From: Purpureocillium takamizusanense | Lineage: Eukaryota; Ascomycota; Sordariomycetes; Hypocreales; Ophiocordycipitaceae | Assembly: GCF_022605165.1 (NCBI RefSeq) | Contig: NC_063074.1 | Span: forward strand, 1,887,501-1,951,500 | Length of the DNA stretch: 64,000 bases | Direction of reading: 5' to 3' | Part shown: in pieces, positions 45,641 to 56,948 of the stretch | Layout of the letters: each line of letters starts with the position of its first letter | Position numbering within the stretch: position 1 is the first letter of the stretch | Translations under genes and position numbers: made by a program | Notes under the pieces: model-generated | What the model saw: the letters and a program-made list of their open reading frames with translations, nothing else | What the model was told of the DNA's origin: nothing | Database searches by the model: none

Positions 45641-48070
45641 CGACCCCGTTCTCCGACGTCTGCTCGTCAGTGGGGACATGCAGCCCCCATTGCCACCTTG
45701 CAGGTTCTCGTACGAGTCCTGCAGGCTGTGACGTCTCCCCGTGTGTCGTGCGACGCTCCCGCACATGTTGCCGATGGGCTCGATGTAACCCAGCAGCAGT
45801 AGAGGACAGTACGTGGGGTATGAATCCGGCAACCCTGTCTAACGGGGGCTCGTCCTCTGAAGTCCAAGTCATTCCTGGTCTTCCATGCTCGCAGCACTGA
45901 CGAGTCCTCCGTACATACATCCTTCTTCTTCATCAGCCGCTCGACAAAGCGAGGTCCAACAAGTGGCCGGTCGCGGGAGCAAACACACAGCAGCGGTCTG
46001 CTGAGGTCAGGTTGTCGTCGCCCATCAGGCCTTGCAGATCCCGGCTGGTCGGTCGAGGAGGGGGGACGATGGCGTGGCGCCCACCTGGAGCCGGGGACCA
46101 CAAGAGACCGTTGTCGGCCCAGCCGCAGCCGCCGCCACATTCTCCAGACAGCCGGGACGCTGCTGGGTGATGTGACGCCGCCCGTATGCGCCGAATCGCC
46201 GTCTCTTCATAACAACTGACAAGGTTCGCGGACGAGCTTGCCTGTGGGCGTGCAACGTACTGGCCGACTGCTTTGGGGGCTCCGTGCGATATCATCGCAC
46301 GGACCGTACATGGCCAAATATACTCGAAAGACTTGTTAGTAGTAGTAGTAGGTGCCACGACGTGCCTGCAGCTCCCAACAGTGCGAAGCCAACAACAATG
46401 CTGCCGTTCCAGCTTCCGACGCCCTGGTTTTGTTTGTCTGGACCCCCGGATCTCCAGCCGCGCCACCCAACCACAACCACTAGTATCAGTATGCACGTAT
46501 GAAGTAGTAGTACGGTGATAAGCAGACGGTGCGGTGGGAGCCGGGGAGTCGGGCCCATCAATCCCGCTTCTCCCCTCTTCCCTCCCTCGAAGCGCAGGCG
46601 TTCCCACCCTCCTCCCCTTGTCTCCGCTTCCCGTCCGTCGTCCCGTACCCCATTCCCCCGTCCCCCATCGCATCCCAGGACCCCGGGCCTGGCGAGCCAG
46701 AGTGTCGGGACCGACTTGTCTGACGACGTGTGGACTGCATGATGCCCCCCTCGGGGGCGCAGACTGCACAATCAGTCCAGGACGAAGTTTCAACTGCCGA
46801 AAAAGAAAGGTCTCGTGCGTTGTCAGCACGGCCCTAGATCAAAAAGAAAGAAGCCCAAAAAAAAACTTGGACAGGATGGCGGTCGAATGAGTCCAGTAGT
46901 AGGTAATTACCAAGCGTGGCGGCCCGTCCGAAGCAAACCAAACCGCCTCGGGAATGGCCTGACCCCCCCGTCCCAGCGTCCTGGGTCGGCCGCGATCCAC
47001 GGATCCATCCATCCCATCCGCCCGTCCACCCGCACCCCATCCATCCACGATGCCACCCCATCCAGCATCCAACCCACCAACCCGGCTTTCCCCCCAGTGC
47101 CTCCTCGCGGCGTCATGGTGGCGGCGGGCAGGCAGCCCAGCGTCCCGGATGAGTGGTCGGTGTGTTGGCAGCCGCAACGTGTGTGGCCTCGTGCGTTTCT
47201 CTCCAACTTTTGCCGGGCTGGCTGCAGTTTGTCAGCCGCCGACGGCAGCAAAACGTCGTCAACGGCCCCCTCACCCATGGGCTGCCCCAAGGCGATTTGA
47301 CATGGGGCAGGAGCAGCAGCCCTTGTTGTAGCACGCACACACCAGCAGAATGTGAGGTGTTGCATGCATGGCACCCGCAGTGCGAGCCATGTCATCACCG
47401 TCCGCCACCGCGGCAACGCGACCAGGCCACGACATGACGCTCGCGACGCTCCTTTTGCTCGCTCGCTCGTTGCCATTTTGACGGCCTCAAGGCCCTTGCG
47501 GGCGCAGCAAGAACTGTGCTTGCCCACGCCCCGTGGTGCGTCGACATGTTGGTGGCTTGATTCGTTGGTGAGCTCCGGGCGGACATGGCCCACGCCGCGT
47601 AGCGGACGAGCCCTGGCGGTCGGTAACCTAAGGTAATGGGACCCCTTAAGCCCGCCGCGCCAGCGCCTGACGCCCAGGGTGATTCCCGACCGCCGGGTCA
47701 GAAGGAGGGGGCGGTGGGTCTCGCAGCGTCCCTGACCTTCCAGGTTGATGGTTCCATGCCATATACAGCCCGAGACCAATTTGCCTGGTACTAGTACCAC
47801 CTTGGCAGTATTCCGTCCCAGGCAAGGTCCTGTAATGGAAACCCGGAGTGGGGAGCGGTAAGGTAGCTGTTACCGCCCCGCCTCAAGAAGCCGCTCCCCT
47901 TTGCCGCCGCGGGCGCGAGAGTGGCCCGCGTACACGGTACCAAATGGGAGCGTGAAGCCTTTTCATGCTCCCTGTCCTGCACGCCCAGGCTCGAGCTGGA
48001 TTGGATTCCTCCCGTGCAGCAGCCGGGGCTACTGTGAGAGCGTGCATGCATTAGGCACTGCGCTGCGATG

Positions 48071-48090
48071 CACTGCACTGCACTGCACTG
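48071..48090. repeat. Pentanucleotide repeat (CACTG)4
   Basis: Four exact CACTG units, followed by TAGGAATAGGTAGGTACTCC. Confidence 0.9.
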
Positions 48091-48644
48091 TAGGAATAGG
48101 TAGGTACTCCGTTGGCGCTTTCCATCAGCCACTCTGGTCGTCTCAGCTTCTTCTTCGCCTCCTGTGGTAGGGGCCCTTACGCTCAGTCGGGTCAGGTAAC
48201 CAGCCAGGGTTTTGTCCTCCTCCTTCAAATCCTCGGCTGCCTTTCTTCGATCTCGTCAGGCCAGCTCCGCCGAGTCCTTACTTCATAATCGTCCGGTTGC
48301 CCCATCCGTGGAACGCTCCTCCTTCAACTCGCAAACAATTCCTCGGCACCCTCTGGCGACTGCCAAGGTTAGTGGTGGCCTGGCGGCAACGACACCGACT
48401 ACCAGAGCCGCTCGGCGCCTGCGCTCGTCGACCGACAACCTCGCATTCGCCGGTCGGCCTGGCTAGAACCCTGTACTCTGCTCTGCACGAAGCCGCTCTC
48501 CTCGTGCTACGCCTTTCTTGTTTGTACACACCTTGTAGCTCTCGCCGGTCGCCAGGCCTCTGGCGCGCGGCTGCGCTCCTGCACCGCCAGTTCGTCCCGC
48601 GGGGTAGCCTTGATCCCGGTGGAAGGGATCAAGACGAAGCGGCC

Positions 48645-49665
48645 ATGAGCTCACGTCCCAAGAGGGATGGCCCTCCGTCACCGGGCGCCAAGACGTGAGT
48701 TCAGGCCTACCCGCGTTACCCAGGTACATACAACATGGGCTGACTCGAGTCTAGCAAATCAACCCAAACGACCAAGGCTGTCGACAGCCAAAGGAGTATT
48801 GAAGCAGCTGCAGAGGAAGGTGTCATCAGAGTCTCCAGGACTGAACTGCTCGAGCAGCGGGCCAAGAAGCTCGCGGAGCGTTACGGCCTCGAATTCAGAC
48901 TCTGGGACTGGATGACGGGCGCAGAAGACGACACGGTCCTACGCGTAGACAAGCCAATACGCATCCGCGTCCGCAGAACGTGCCATTTGTGCGACACGAC
49001 CTTCACCGCGTCCGAAGAGTGCTCTGGCTGCCAGCACGTTCGCTGCGCCGAATGCCCACGCTTCCCGCCAAAGCGAACCGAGGCCGAGAAGGCTGCCAAT
49101 CGAGAACGAAAAGACGCAGTCGGTAGGGAGCACAGGGACAACCCACGAATCGTTGCCGACTTGTATTACGACGGCGGCCATGTCGTTCTCAAGCGTCCGA
49201 GCAGGACTGGTGGGCAAGATCTCATTCACCGGAAGCCACGGCAGCGCGTCAGAAGGACGTGCCACGAATGCCAGACGTTGTTCATGCCTGCCAGCAAGAA
49301 ATGCGAGGGCTGCGGGCACATGCGGTGCACTGATTGCCCCAGAGATCCGTGAGTCTTACCGCAAAATCCCCTCCTTCGGTTGCTAGAGACGCATACTGAA
49401 GATGATGAACAGACCGAAGAAGGACAAGTACCCCTTTGGCTATCCCGGCGATGCATTTGGTCCCAACAGCATTCCCCGTTACGAATGCCAGCGTTGCGAG
49501 ACGTTGTTCCCGGAGGATGTCTACAATGGCGTCAAGTGCGCCAAATGTGGTACTCCAATGTCTGGCGAATCGCCCAGGGCACTGCCACGCAAGATTGAGC
49601 CAGAGCCAGACCCTGGTGTTCTGAAGATGCTGCAAGCGCGGTTAGACAGCCTGAAGGTCTCTTAA
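48645..49665 (+). CDS. Protein with three zinc-ribbon-like cysteine clusters, function unknown
   Basis: Exons are 48645..48694, 48755..49348 and 49413..49665, giving 298 residues. Residues 1-90 are charged and carry a short helical stretch (ELLEQRAKKLAERYGLEF). Three cysteine modules follow: CHLC ... CSGC-x4-CAEC (near 110), CHEC ... CEGCGHMRCTDC (near 195) and CQRC ... CAKC (near 240). The first two share the same spacing and a HxRCxxCPR ending, so they look like an internal duplication. The third is a shorter CxxC/CxxC ribbon. Such clusters usually bind zinc and often mediate protein or nucleic-acid contacts. I do not recognise the family by function. The introns (60 and 64 nt) use GTGAGT donors, and both splices restore the frame exactly. 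The frame is open upstream of 48645, but no better start is seen. Confidence 0.8.
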
Positions 49666-50467
49666 ACACGATATCTTGACGCTACCCTACCACAATGGGT
49701 ATGAGAGGCGTGCGGCTTCTAGACTTGCCGGAGTGTTTCTTACTTTGTGGATCCGCAAACGTCACGCGATGAGGGTGTAATACAAGCTGGGATGACTTAT
49801 CGGCATTTCCGCCTTTCGAAGCATCATGGGAGGTCATGAAACGGCTGTTTTGTGTGGTAGGTCGAAGCCACTTTGTAATGGGGGGGGGGTTGGATTGGAG
49901 GAGGATATTCATGAAAGCAACGACGATAATGACAACGACGAAAACGACAGCGCAGGACGAGTAGCGAACACATGCATTTCAGCCTTGCTTAGGAGAGCAG
50001 CTGGCGTTTTTGACGTGGCGTAGGATCTCGGGAGCCCGTGCAGCTTGGACACGAACGCCGAGGGTGTGCACTTTATTCACGGAGGAGGTGGAAGACTTGT
50101 GCAACTGGCAGGCCTGCACTATTTGAACATACTGCATAGCAGAGCGGTGCAATATAATGGAGGTATAGTGGCTGATGTACGCATTGGGTATTCAGACGGA
50201 GAATCAACCCTCTAATAAAGTAGCTCGAGGTCAAGGTCACAGTAACTACCTCGCTTTTCTGTTCCTCGGTTGTGTCCTACGATCACCTGCTCAACCCGTT
50301 GACAGGGCGTGAGCTACGAGACATGCCCTATAAATATAGGCCATCGCACTTGTGTCTAGCAACGCCTTTCAGCCACATAAGGGTACCGAAAGGATATCTT
50401 TTATTGCCAACTATGACAGCCCACGAGTACTAATCAACCATCCCCTTCCGCCCTGGCAAAGGTGCAT
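49666..50467. other. Convergent intergenic region
   Basis: 800 bases between convergent stop codons. Includes a run of about ten G near 49879-49888. No gene seen. Confidence 0.5.
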
Positions 50468-52388
50468 TCATTGAGTTGCCGCGGGGTTTCCGCCTCCGCG
50501 CTCCATCTCTCGTACGAAGGGTTCCAAGCGCAGTCGCGTGCTCGCAGCCACAGACGCACCTAGGGCATCACGTCTATTGACGCAAAACCCTACATAGCCC
50601 CCGGCTCCGTCAAGGCGGTTGTTCAAGTAGGGGTATTGGTTGTCGAAGTTGCGCTCCGCGACGGCGGCGTTGAACGCGGCCTCATTGAGGATGGGCATGA
50701 TGTGGTGCGTCGGGTAGAAGCGGCCGCGGATGTTACGCTCCTCGAGCACGGCGTCTTCCTTGACGAGCGACCAGCGGCAGGGCTGCTCCGGCCGCACGGC
50801 GTTGCGCCACCGTGTCTCTTCCTGCAGGGGGACCGGGAGATCCTCGATGGGGACAGGCTGCCCGTAGGGGTCGTCGGCCTTGACGACTTGGTAGATGGCG
50901 CCGATGAGAACAATGGAGCGCTGCGGGCTCACGGTGCGCAGCATGATGCGGCGGACGCCAAGCACGGAAGTGTCGTTCCAGGACATGGAGGAGTCTCCCG
51001 CAACCGGGTTCACGCGCAGACAGTCGCCGAGCTCGATGCGCTCGGCGCCGAGGAAGCATCCGTAAAACGGGACCGTCTCGCCCTGCATGTCCTGGGACAG
51101 GGGGCTCCAGAAGGAGAATGACGTGTCGATCTTGGAAGCGGCCATCTTCGACGCGTCAAGAAGCAAATTGTTGCGCTTCCCTCGATCCTGGCCGGCGTAA
51201 TTGAAGATATCGACCCACGGCGTCGCGTCGAATGGCTTGCCCTGCAGCTCCGGCATTGATACACCGGGAACACTGAATGCATGAAAGGGTCGCATCTCCT
51301 TGGCTTTCTTCTCCACGGGTTGCTGTGGGACCACCTCGTGCCCTATAGGTGTGACCTCGAAGCGGTCGTCGCCCGGTGCGCTGATGACACCTAGTCGCCA
51401 AGAATTGCCATTCTGATACCAGACAAGCTCGCCTGATCTGAACAGCAGCGGTGATTGCAAGCTCCACTTCGGAGGTCTAGATTGCGCCTGGGCTTGTGAC
51501 TGCGGCTGTGAATGTGATGGTGGTTGCGATTGGGGTGGTGGTTGTGGCTGCATTTGAGGTTGCGGTTGAGATTGAGGTTGAGGTTGAGGTTGCTGGAGTT
51601 GAGCCGTCTGGGGCTGTCCTTGCGAACGCGTCTGCCCCTGTAGCTGAGCCTGCGAGCGCGAGGGCGCCGGAGGCTGTCCGGGATGTGCGCCGGCGGGATT
51701 CGGTATAGGCACCTGGGTCTGCTTTTGCGTCTCGGATCCGTTGGCGGGCTCCTTCGGCTTCAGTTGTCCCGGGAAGGTCGGCAGCGGGACAGGAGTCACT
51801 TTGTGGGGGATGCTGGGGTTCTTCGAAGCAGCCGCAGGGGCGGCAGGCATGGGCAACGGCACGGCAGTTTCCACGGCCACAGCCGGTTTCGTCGCTGGCA
51901 CGTTGCAATGAATGCAGCAGCAATCATGATAATCCGCCGACGTGCCCATAAGCCAGAGCAAATGCAGCCCAAACTCCTGCGGCGTCTTGTAAAGCTTCCC
52001 CTTGATAGGATACCCCGACACCCACAAGTGCTTCGACTTCTCGTAAAGCCAATAGCCCCGTGGGAACTGGAGGTACCATGGATTCCCTTCTGCAAGTTCG
52101 CGTCAGTCCATGCGTGAGAGTCTGGAGAATCGTCCGGGACATACCATCCGGGTTCAGGGCCAGTTCTTGCTTGAGCAAGATGCCGAGCTTGATCCTCCAC
52201 TCGATGAAGCGGGGGTCGTCATCCTCAAGTCGAACCATGTGCGCCTTTTGCCGTGGGGCACTCGCCGGTGCCTCTTTTGCTGTCTTCTTCGCGGCGCTCG
52301 GAGCGGGTGCCGGCCAGTACCCGGGGCCGGAGTCTGCGCCATCACTGCGCAGGATGCGCTTGACGTCAAAGTCTTTTAGCTCGGCCAT
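50468..52388 (-). CDS. Clr2-type transcriptional silencing protein
   Basis: Exons on the minus strand are 52388..52145 and 52089..50468, giving 621 residues. The conserved block at about 86-140 (WYLQFPRGYWLYEKSKHLWV, continuing to LLWLMGTSADYHDCCCIHC) matches the cryptic loci regulator 2 domain. A Gln/Pro-rich low-complexity region (about 215-300) follows, then a region starting FRSGELVWYQNGNSWRLG that resembles the BAH-like part of Clr2 and runs to near the C-terminus. In fission yeast Clr2 is a core subunit of SHREC, the Clr3 deacetylase and Mit1 remodeller complex that silences heterochromatin. The same role here is inference from the family. The 55-nt intron (GTATGT, GGACTGACG, GCAG) joins NPD to EGNPWYLQ. 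The gene is divergent from nse1 across a 1.3 kb promoter. Confidence 0.87.
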
Positions 52389-53660
52389 TGATGCTTTACC
52401 ACGGCCCTGAGCGAGCGGCCTGGCCCAGGCGACAGAGGGATGCTACTTGTGCAACGAGCGCAGTGGCTTTGGCCTGGAATAGGAAGGGGAAGAGCAATCC
52501 CTTGGCTTGGTGACACCGCGTGCGTCCAATCCTGAAGTTTGCGGCTCCTTAGTCGCCGCCAAAGACCACCCAGCCAGTGCTCCGAAGCGCAGTACCGCTC
52601 ATGGGCGGCAGAGGCTCGTGTGGCTTGAATGCGCAAAGAGCCCAGCAGCCCTTCCAAAAGTCGGCCACCGCCAGGCGAGCGAAGAGACGTGCGTGGAGAC
52701 CAGCGCGACCAGCAGTTCAAGATTCTGCAAAGCGGGACTCTGTGATGGGCTGAGGCACGGTCCTTTCGGCTTGGGCGACGGCGACTGGCTCGAGGTGTGG
52801 TCGATGCCGTTGAGAAGACGTTGACTAGACAAGGCGTTGCGTTGCAGTTGCTGGCCTTGTTGTCGGCCGCTGGCAGTGGTGCAGAGTGTGGAAACGGGGA
52901 TGAGTAAGCCAGCTGGCGAGGCGTTCCTGGGCTACCCTGGATGCGACGAGCTCACCTCCGTGAGCTGCCTTGGTGAACTACATACACATGGGGACTGGTG
53001 GTTTAATTAGCTTTGATTATTGACCGTCTTTTGTGTCGGTGGTTTTACTTGATTAATGTTGCCTCTGAAGCATATTCGATTTCTTAGGCTAGGCTTCGCT
53101 GGATGCAGTCAAAACGGAAGTGAGCCACTTGCAGACTCTTGAATCAAACCCTCGGCCAGACTTTTCACACTTAGTATTCCCCGCTCGCACGCTTCAAGGT
53201 TCTTATGTCCGGGTAACGCTATTGAGAGACAGGCCTCGTTGACAGTGATTGCATTGAGAATATATTGAAACGCCGCAGCACCCTCATAGCAAGAGCCATG
53301 TGGCTGATAGGATGGCATCTTTGTTGTTGAGTGCTAACTAACGTTACCTCAGTACTACTAATCTTAGGTAGGTACCTTAGTACGCTACGTAAGGTAATTT
53401 AGTAGCTACAGTACGTACTGGGGCATGCCGCAACCCCACCACTGTTCCACCACCTAACAACGCCAGGGGAGCTTGACGCACCGCCACCATAGAAGCCCAC
53501 TCTTATCCATTAAAGTCGCCCACGCGTTTCCCGTCTGCCAGTCGCGTCTGCCAGACCTCCACGAAACTCACATCTGCAAGGCGCCTTCAGACAGCCCGCC
53601 TCACCCTGCAGTCTAAAGGTCCACCGCGGCCGAGAGGAACGCGCCAGAGGACCGAGGACC
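52389..53660. other. Divergent promoter region of the Clr2 gene and nse1
   Basis: About 1.27 kb, non-coding. A strong TAC/GTA motif cluster (53325-53425) sits 240-340 bases upstream of nse1. Confidence 0.55.
53325..53425. repeat. TAC/GTA motif cluster
   Basis: GCTAACTAACGTTACCTCAG, TAGGTAGGTACCTTAG, TACGCTACGTAAGG and CTACAGTACGTACTGG packed into 100 bases. Confidence 0.8.
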
Positions 53661-54698
53661 ATGGAGGACCTCCTGCGAGACGGCTACGACAACAGTCATC
53701 GGGCATTTCTGCAAGCGTTGCTGTCGCATGGCGCGATAACGTTCGAAGAGGCGCAAGCCATCCTGGCGGCCATCTTCAATGCCCAGGGCGGCGGCGGAAG
53801 CAGCAGCGGCGATACACGGCCCGAACAGGTGACTCAGGAGGACTTCCAGGCGTATCTAGAGGTCGCGTCTGAGGCGGCGTCTCTATTCGACTACGAGATC
53901 CGGAGCACCATCCACCAGGTCACAAAGCAGCGCATCTTCGCTCTCGTGAACACGGCATCGGACCCGCAGACGCAGCTCGCCACCACCTACAGCCCCGAGG
54001 AGCTGGCGTTTATTAAGCGCGTCCTTGACGGCATGTTTGACAAGTATAACTCGCCGCGCATGGAGGTGCTGGCCATCACCGAGATGCAGGCCATCAAGTT
54101 CGCGAGGCCGAGGAACCGGCGGCAGACGGGCGGAGGTGACGGTGACGGGCAGCAGCATTCGCCGTCACAGCCACAGTCAGCGGTGTCGGACAGGGGGCTC
54201 AAGCACAGCGAGGTGGAAACGGTCCTGGCCAGCCTCGTCCACGGCGGTTGGTTTGAGAAGAGCAGGGCCGGATTCTACTCGGTCACGCCGCGCGCCCTTC
54301 TCGAGCTCCGGCCGTGGCTGCTGGAGACGTACAACGACCCGGACCTTGCGCCCGACGAGTGGCAGCGCATCAAGTTCTGCGAGGCCTGCAGGGACATTGT
54401 CACGGTGGGGAGGCGTTGCTCCGAGCCCGACTGCACGCTGCGCCTGCACGACATCTGCCAGGAGGCCTTCCTGCGCGCGCAGCGGGCTGAAAAGTGTCCC
54501 AAGTGCTCCCGCCCGTGGGTGGGCGACCGCTATGTTGGCGAACGGGCTGTCACTCAGACAGAGGCTTACCAGCGGGGCCGCAAGCAGAGCGGCGCGCGGA
54601 GGGCAACGCTCGCCGACGAGGTCATGGAAGAGCAGCGGCAGACGGACGGGGAGAGCGAGCAAGAGGAGGGGGAGGATGTGGGCGAGGTGGCAGCCTAG
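53661..54698 (+). CDS. nse1: SMC5-SMC6 complex subunit Nse1 (RING-like E3)
   Basis: Single exon, 345 residues. The N-terminal half (about 10-150) is the helical, winged-helix part of Nse1 (HRAFLQALLSHGAITFEEA, then EIRSTIHQ and YSPEELAFIKRVLDGM). A second winged-helix portion (LKHSEVETVLASLVHGGWF) leads into the C-terminal variant RING: CEAC (240-243), CSEPDC, HDIC and CPKC (about 278-281). Nse1 forms a ubiquitin-ligase subcomplex with Nse3 and Nse4 that regulates SMC5/6 in DNA repair and replication-fork stability. Compared with yeast Nse1 there is an acidic, Glu-rich tail (about 320-340). The start is the first ATG, directly before the conserved helices. The next gene lies 600 bases downstream on the same strand. 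Confidence 0.92.
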   Translation: MEDLLRDGYDNSHRAFLQALLSHGAITFEEAQAILAAIFNAQGGGGSSSGDTRPEQVTQEDFQAYLEVASEAASLFDYEIRSTIHQVTKQRIFALVNTASDPQTQLATTYSPEELAFIKRVLDGMFDKYNSPRMEVLAITEMQAIKFARPRNRRQTGGGDGDGQQHSPSQPQSAVSDRGLKHSEVETVLASLVHGGWFEKSRAGFYSVTPRALLELRPWLLETYNDPDLAPDEWQRIKFCEACRDIVTVGRRCSEPDCTLRLHDICQEAFLRAQRAEKCPKCSRPWVGDRYVGERAVTQTEAYQRGRKQSGARRATLADEVMEEQRQTDGESEQEEGEDVGEVAA

Positions 54699-55301
54699 CG
54701 TACAGACAGTTGTGGACGACGAGAAGACAGCGTCGCACAGTCACGAGGAGGTCGTGCCAAGATGGATGGTGTTACCGAGAGATACCCAACAAAAAGCCGA
54801 AAGCCATAAGATGCGACCACTGAGCAGTGCCGCAAAAAATTCTGGTGATACTGCCGACATACTCTACGTTCGTAATTAGGCTGCGTTTATGGATGCCTGG
54901 CGGCCATTCGAGATGGAAGCACGTGAAGGAAGCAAGCTCAGCAATTACCGCTTAGCCCATCTAGATTCAGGGTGGCTCATGACATCACTGGTTGGCGGTG
55001 GGTGGCGGTGCAGCCCCCCCGAGCGGCCGCCAGGGAGCTCCCTCCGACAGAAGAAAGGGTAAGGTACTTCGTACTTCGCCTCTGGGATGAGAGTCACTGA
55101 TTTTCAGCTCCCGCAAACACAAAGGCCGTCGATCGCCAAGGCCACCCTCTTTGTAGCGCGCACCCTATTGCATAGTAGTATCCCACGCCTATATAAACCT
55201 GAAGACACTGCTCGAAGCCTACGCGCATCCAACAGAGGCTCAAACCATCAGGCCCACTTCGTACATACACTTGACACGCGCGCCGCCGCTCGCTCGCCAC
55301 G
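54699..55301. other. nse1 3' region and promoter of the next gene
   Basis: 600 bases, non-coding. Contains GGTACTTCGTACTTCGCC (TACTTCGTA at 55065-55073) and a TATATAAA box at about 55190-55197, some 105 bases before the ATG of the next gene. Confidence 0.55.
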
Positions 55302-56674
55302 ATGCTCGAGTACTTCACATACAAAAAGGTCAAGAAGCACCGGGCGCAAAAGGGCGCAGAGAGAGACGCAAAGGACGAGGCCCAGCGCCACGCCGACAAG
55401 ATCAAGGACTCGGACGAGATTCTCGACGAGCGCGCCCGCCGGCAGGACCGCGACAAGGCCGCGCACCAGCATAAAGATAAGCATCACCACCAACGCCTTG
55501 ACGAGCTTCAGCGGTCGTCGCCTGTGCTGGACGCAGACGACGAGTCTTTCCTCGAGGAGTTGCTAGCCAGTCACGACGGCCCCGCCCCGCCGCTCCCCCC
55601 GCGAACTTACGCCGCCGCCGAGCTCGACTGGCCGTCCGACAACGAAGCTGCCGCATCGTCCTTGGTCGCGCGCGAGGGGGCTGGCGGCGGCAGCGACGGC
55701 GGCGGCGACGGCGAGCCATCACAGTCGCATAAGAAGGGAGGTGCGGACAACAAGACCACCGCGGCCGAAAAGAAGCCGAGCCGATTCTCCTCGCTCTTCA
55801 TTCGACACAAGAAGACGGGGCAGGGCCTGGAGCCCGAGAACGACGACGTGTCCCCCGCCGAGGGCGAGCGCGAGACAAAGGACCTCGGCCGCGTGCTCGA
55901 CCGCCTCAACCTGTCGGCCAAGAACAACAAGGTCATCTCGACCGACTCGTCCGAGGTGCTGCAAAAGTTCACGCAGGTCTTCAAGGACCTGGTCAACGGC
56001 GTGCCCACCGCGTACGACGACCTGGCCAAGCTCGTCGAGGACCGCGACGGCACCCTCTCCAAGGGCTTCGACAAGCTGCCCTCGTCGCTTAAGAAGCTCG
56101 TCACCCAGCTTCCCGAGAAGATCACGCAGAACCTCGGCCCCGAGATCCTCGCCGCCGCCGCCGGCTCCCAGGGCATCAAGGCCGAGGCCGAGGGTGGCAT
56201 CAAGGGCACGGCCAAGAAGATCTTGCTGCCGCACAACATCACCGAGCTGGTGACCAAGCCCGGCGCCATTGTCGGAATGCTGCGCGCCATTGTCGAGGTC
56301 CTCAAGACGCGCTGGCCGGCCTTTATCGGCATGAATGTCATATGGAGCGTTGCGCTCTCGTGTAAGTCAGACTCCGGAACCCCCCCCCAAACCTGTCATG
56401 GATTCGAAGCTAATGCCAAGGGGTAGTACTGCTCTTCGTGCTGTGGTATTGCCACAAGCGCGGCCGCGAGGTGCGTCTCGAGCGCGAGAAATCGGAATCA
56501 GCCATCGATGGCAGCGATCGCATCGAGGAGCTACCCGATGACCCGGCCCTGCCGGCGCCTGAGACGCGTGTCGTAGACGCCGACGCTGAGATTGCCGCAT
56601 TGGCAGCCGCGCCCGGGCCGACTGGATTATCTGCCGCGAGGCGGCGAGAAGCGTCGTCGCCGCGACGGTCCTGA
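55302..56674 (+). CDS. Single-pass membrane protein, function unknown
   Basis: Exons are 55302..56361 and 56427..56674, giving 435 residues. The N-terminus (1-75) is highly charged and His/Lys/Asp-rich, and likely helical. Residues about 80-190 are low-complexity. A conserved-looking region (about 190-330, with RVLDRLNLSAKNNKVISTD, then FTQVFKDLVNGVPTAYDDL and FDKLPSSLKKLVTQLPEKI) precedes one transmembrane helix at 340-362, which is completed only by splicing (IWSVALS joined to LLLFVLWYCHKRG). There is no signal peptide. By the positive-inside rule the KRGRE side should be cytoplasmic, but the charged N-terminus makes topology uncertain. The intron is 65 nt (GTAAGT, AGCTAATGCC, GGTAG). I do not recognise a named family. 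It may act at the endoplasmic reticulum or the nuclear envelope, but nothing in the sequence decides this. Convergent with the Ash2 gene, 274 bases away. Confidence 0.78.
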
Positions 56675-56948
56675 GCGAGTTGGGGATCGGTTTCGCGATG
56701 ACCGAGTGACGACAGGTCTGTGGAAATTGGGAGACATGGGTCACGACGGTAATGAAAACAGGCCGATCTATTGGCATGATTGGCATGGATTGCATCGTTA
56801 TTATATGCTACAATGTGGGCGGAGCTGGATTAACGTTCCGCAGACACGCGGGCATACATATTGTAAACTTGGGTACGTGTCCTTCAAACGCAATGGGTAT
56901 CTCAACCTACGAGCCTCGTGACCACGCCGTCAACCCAGGCGTCTATGC

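Larger units (their letters stand above)
41576..48644. other. 7.1 kb gene-poor region between two divergent genes
   Basis: No supportable gene. Contents: TACGGAGTA at 43896-43904, TACGAAGTA at 44026-44034, an A-rich stretch at 44520-44570, GGCGGGCA repeats at 44674-44700, CCAGGATG repeats at 44848-44884, TACTTCGTA at 45427-45435, an AC/CT microsatellite at 45596-45636, CACTG repeats at 48071-48090 and TAGGTAGGTACTCC near 48098. Long frames at 45933-46829 and 46907-47800 (minus) lack domain features and overlap equally long frames on the other strand. Confidence 0.5.

Noticed and set aside
45933..47800. Minus-strand frames of about 298 and 297 codons.
   Set aside because: No recognisable motif. 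Both contain simple-sequence stretches translated in an arbitrary frame, and similar frames exist on the other strand.
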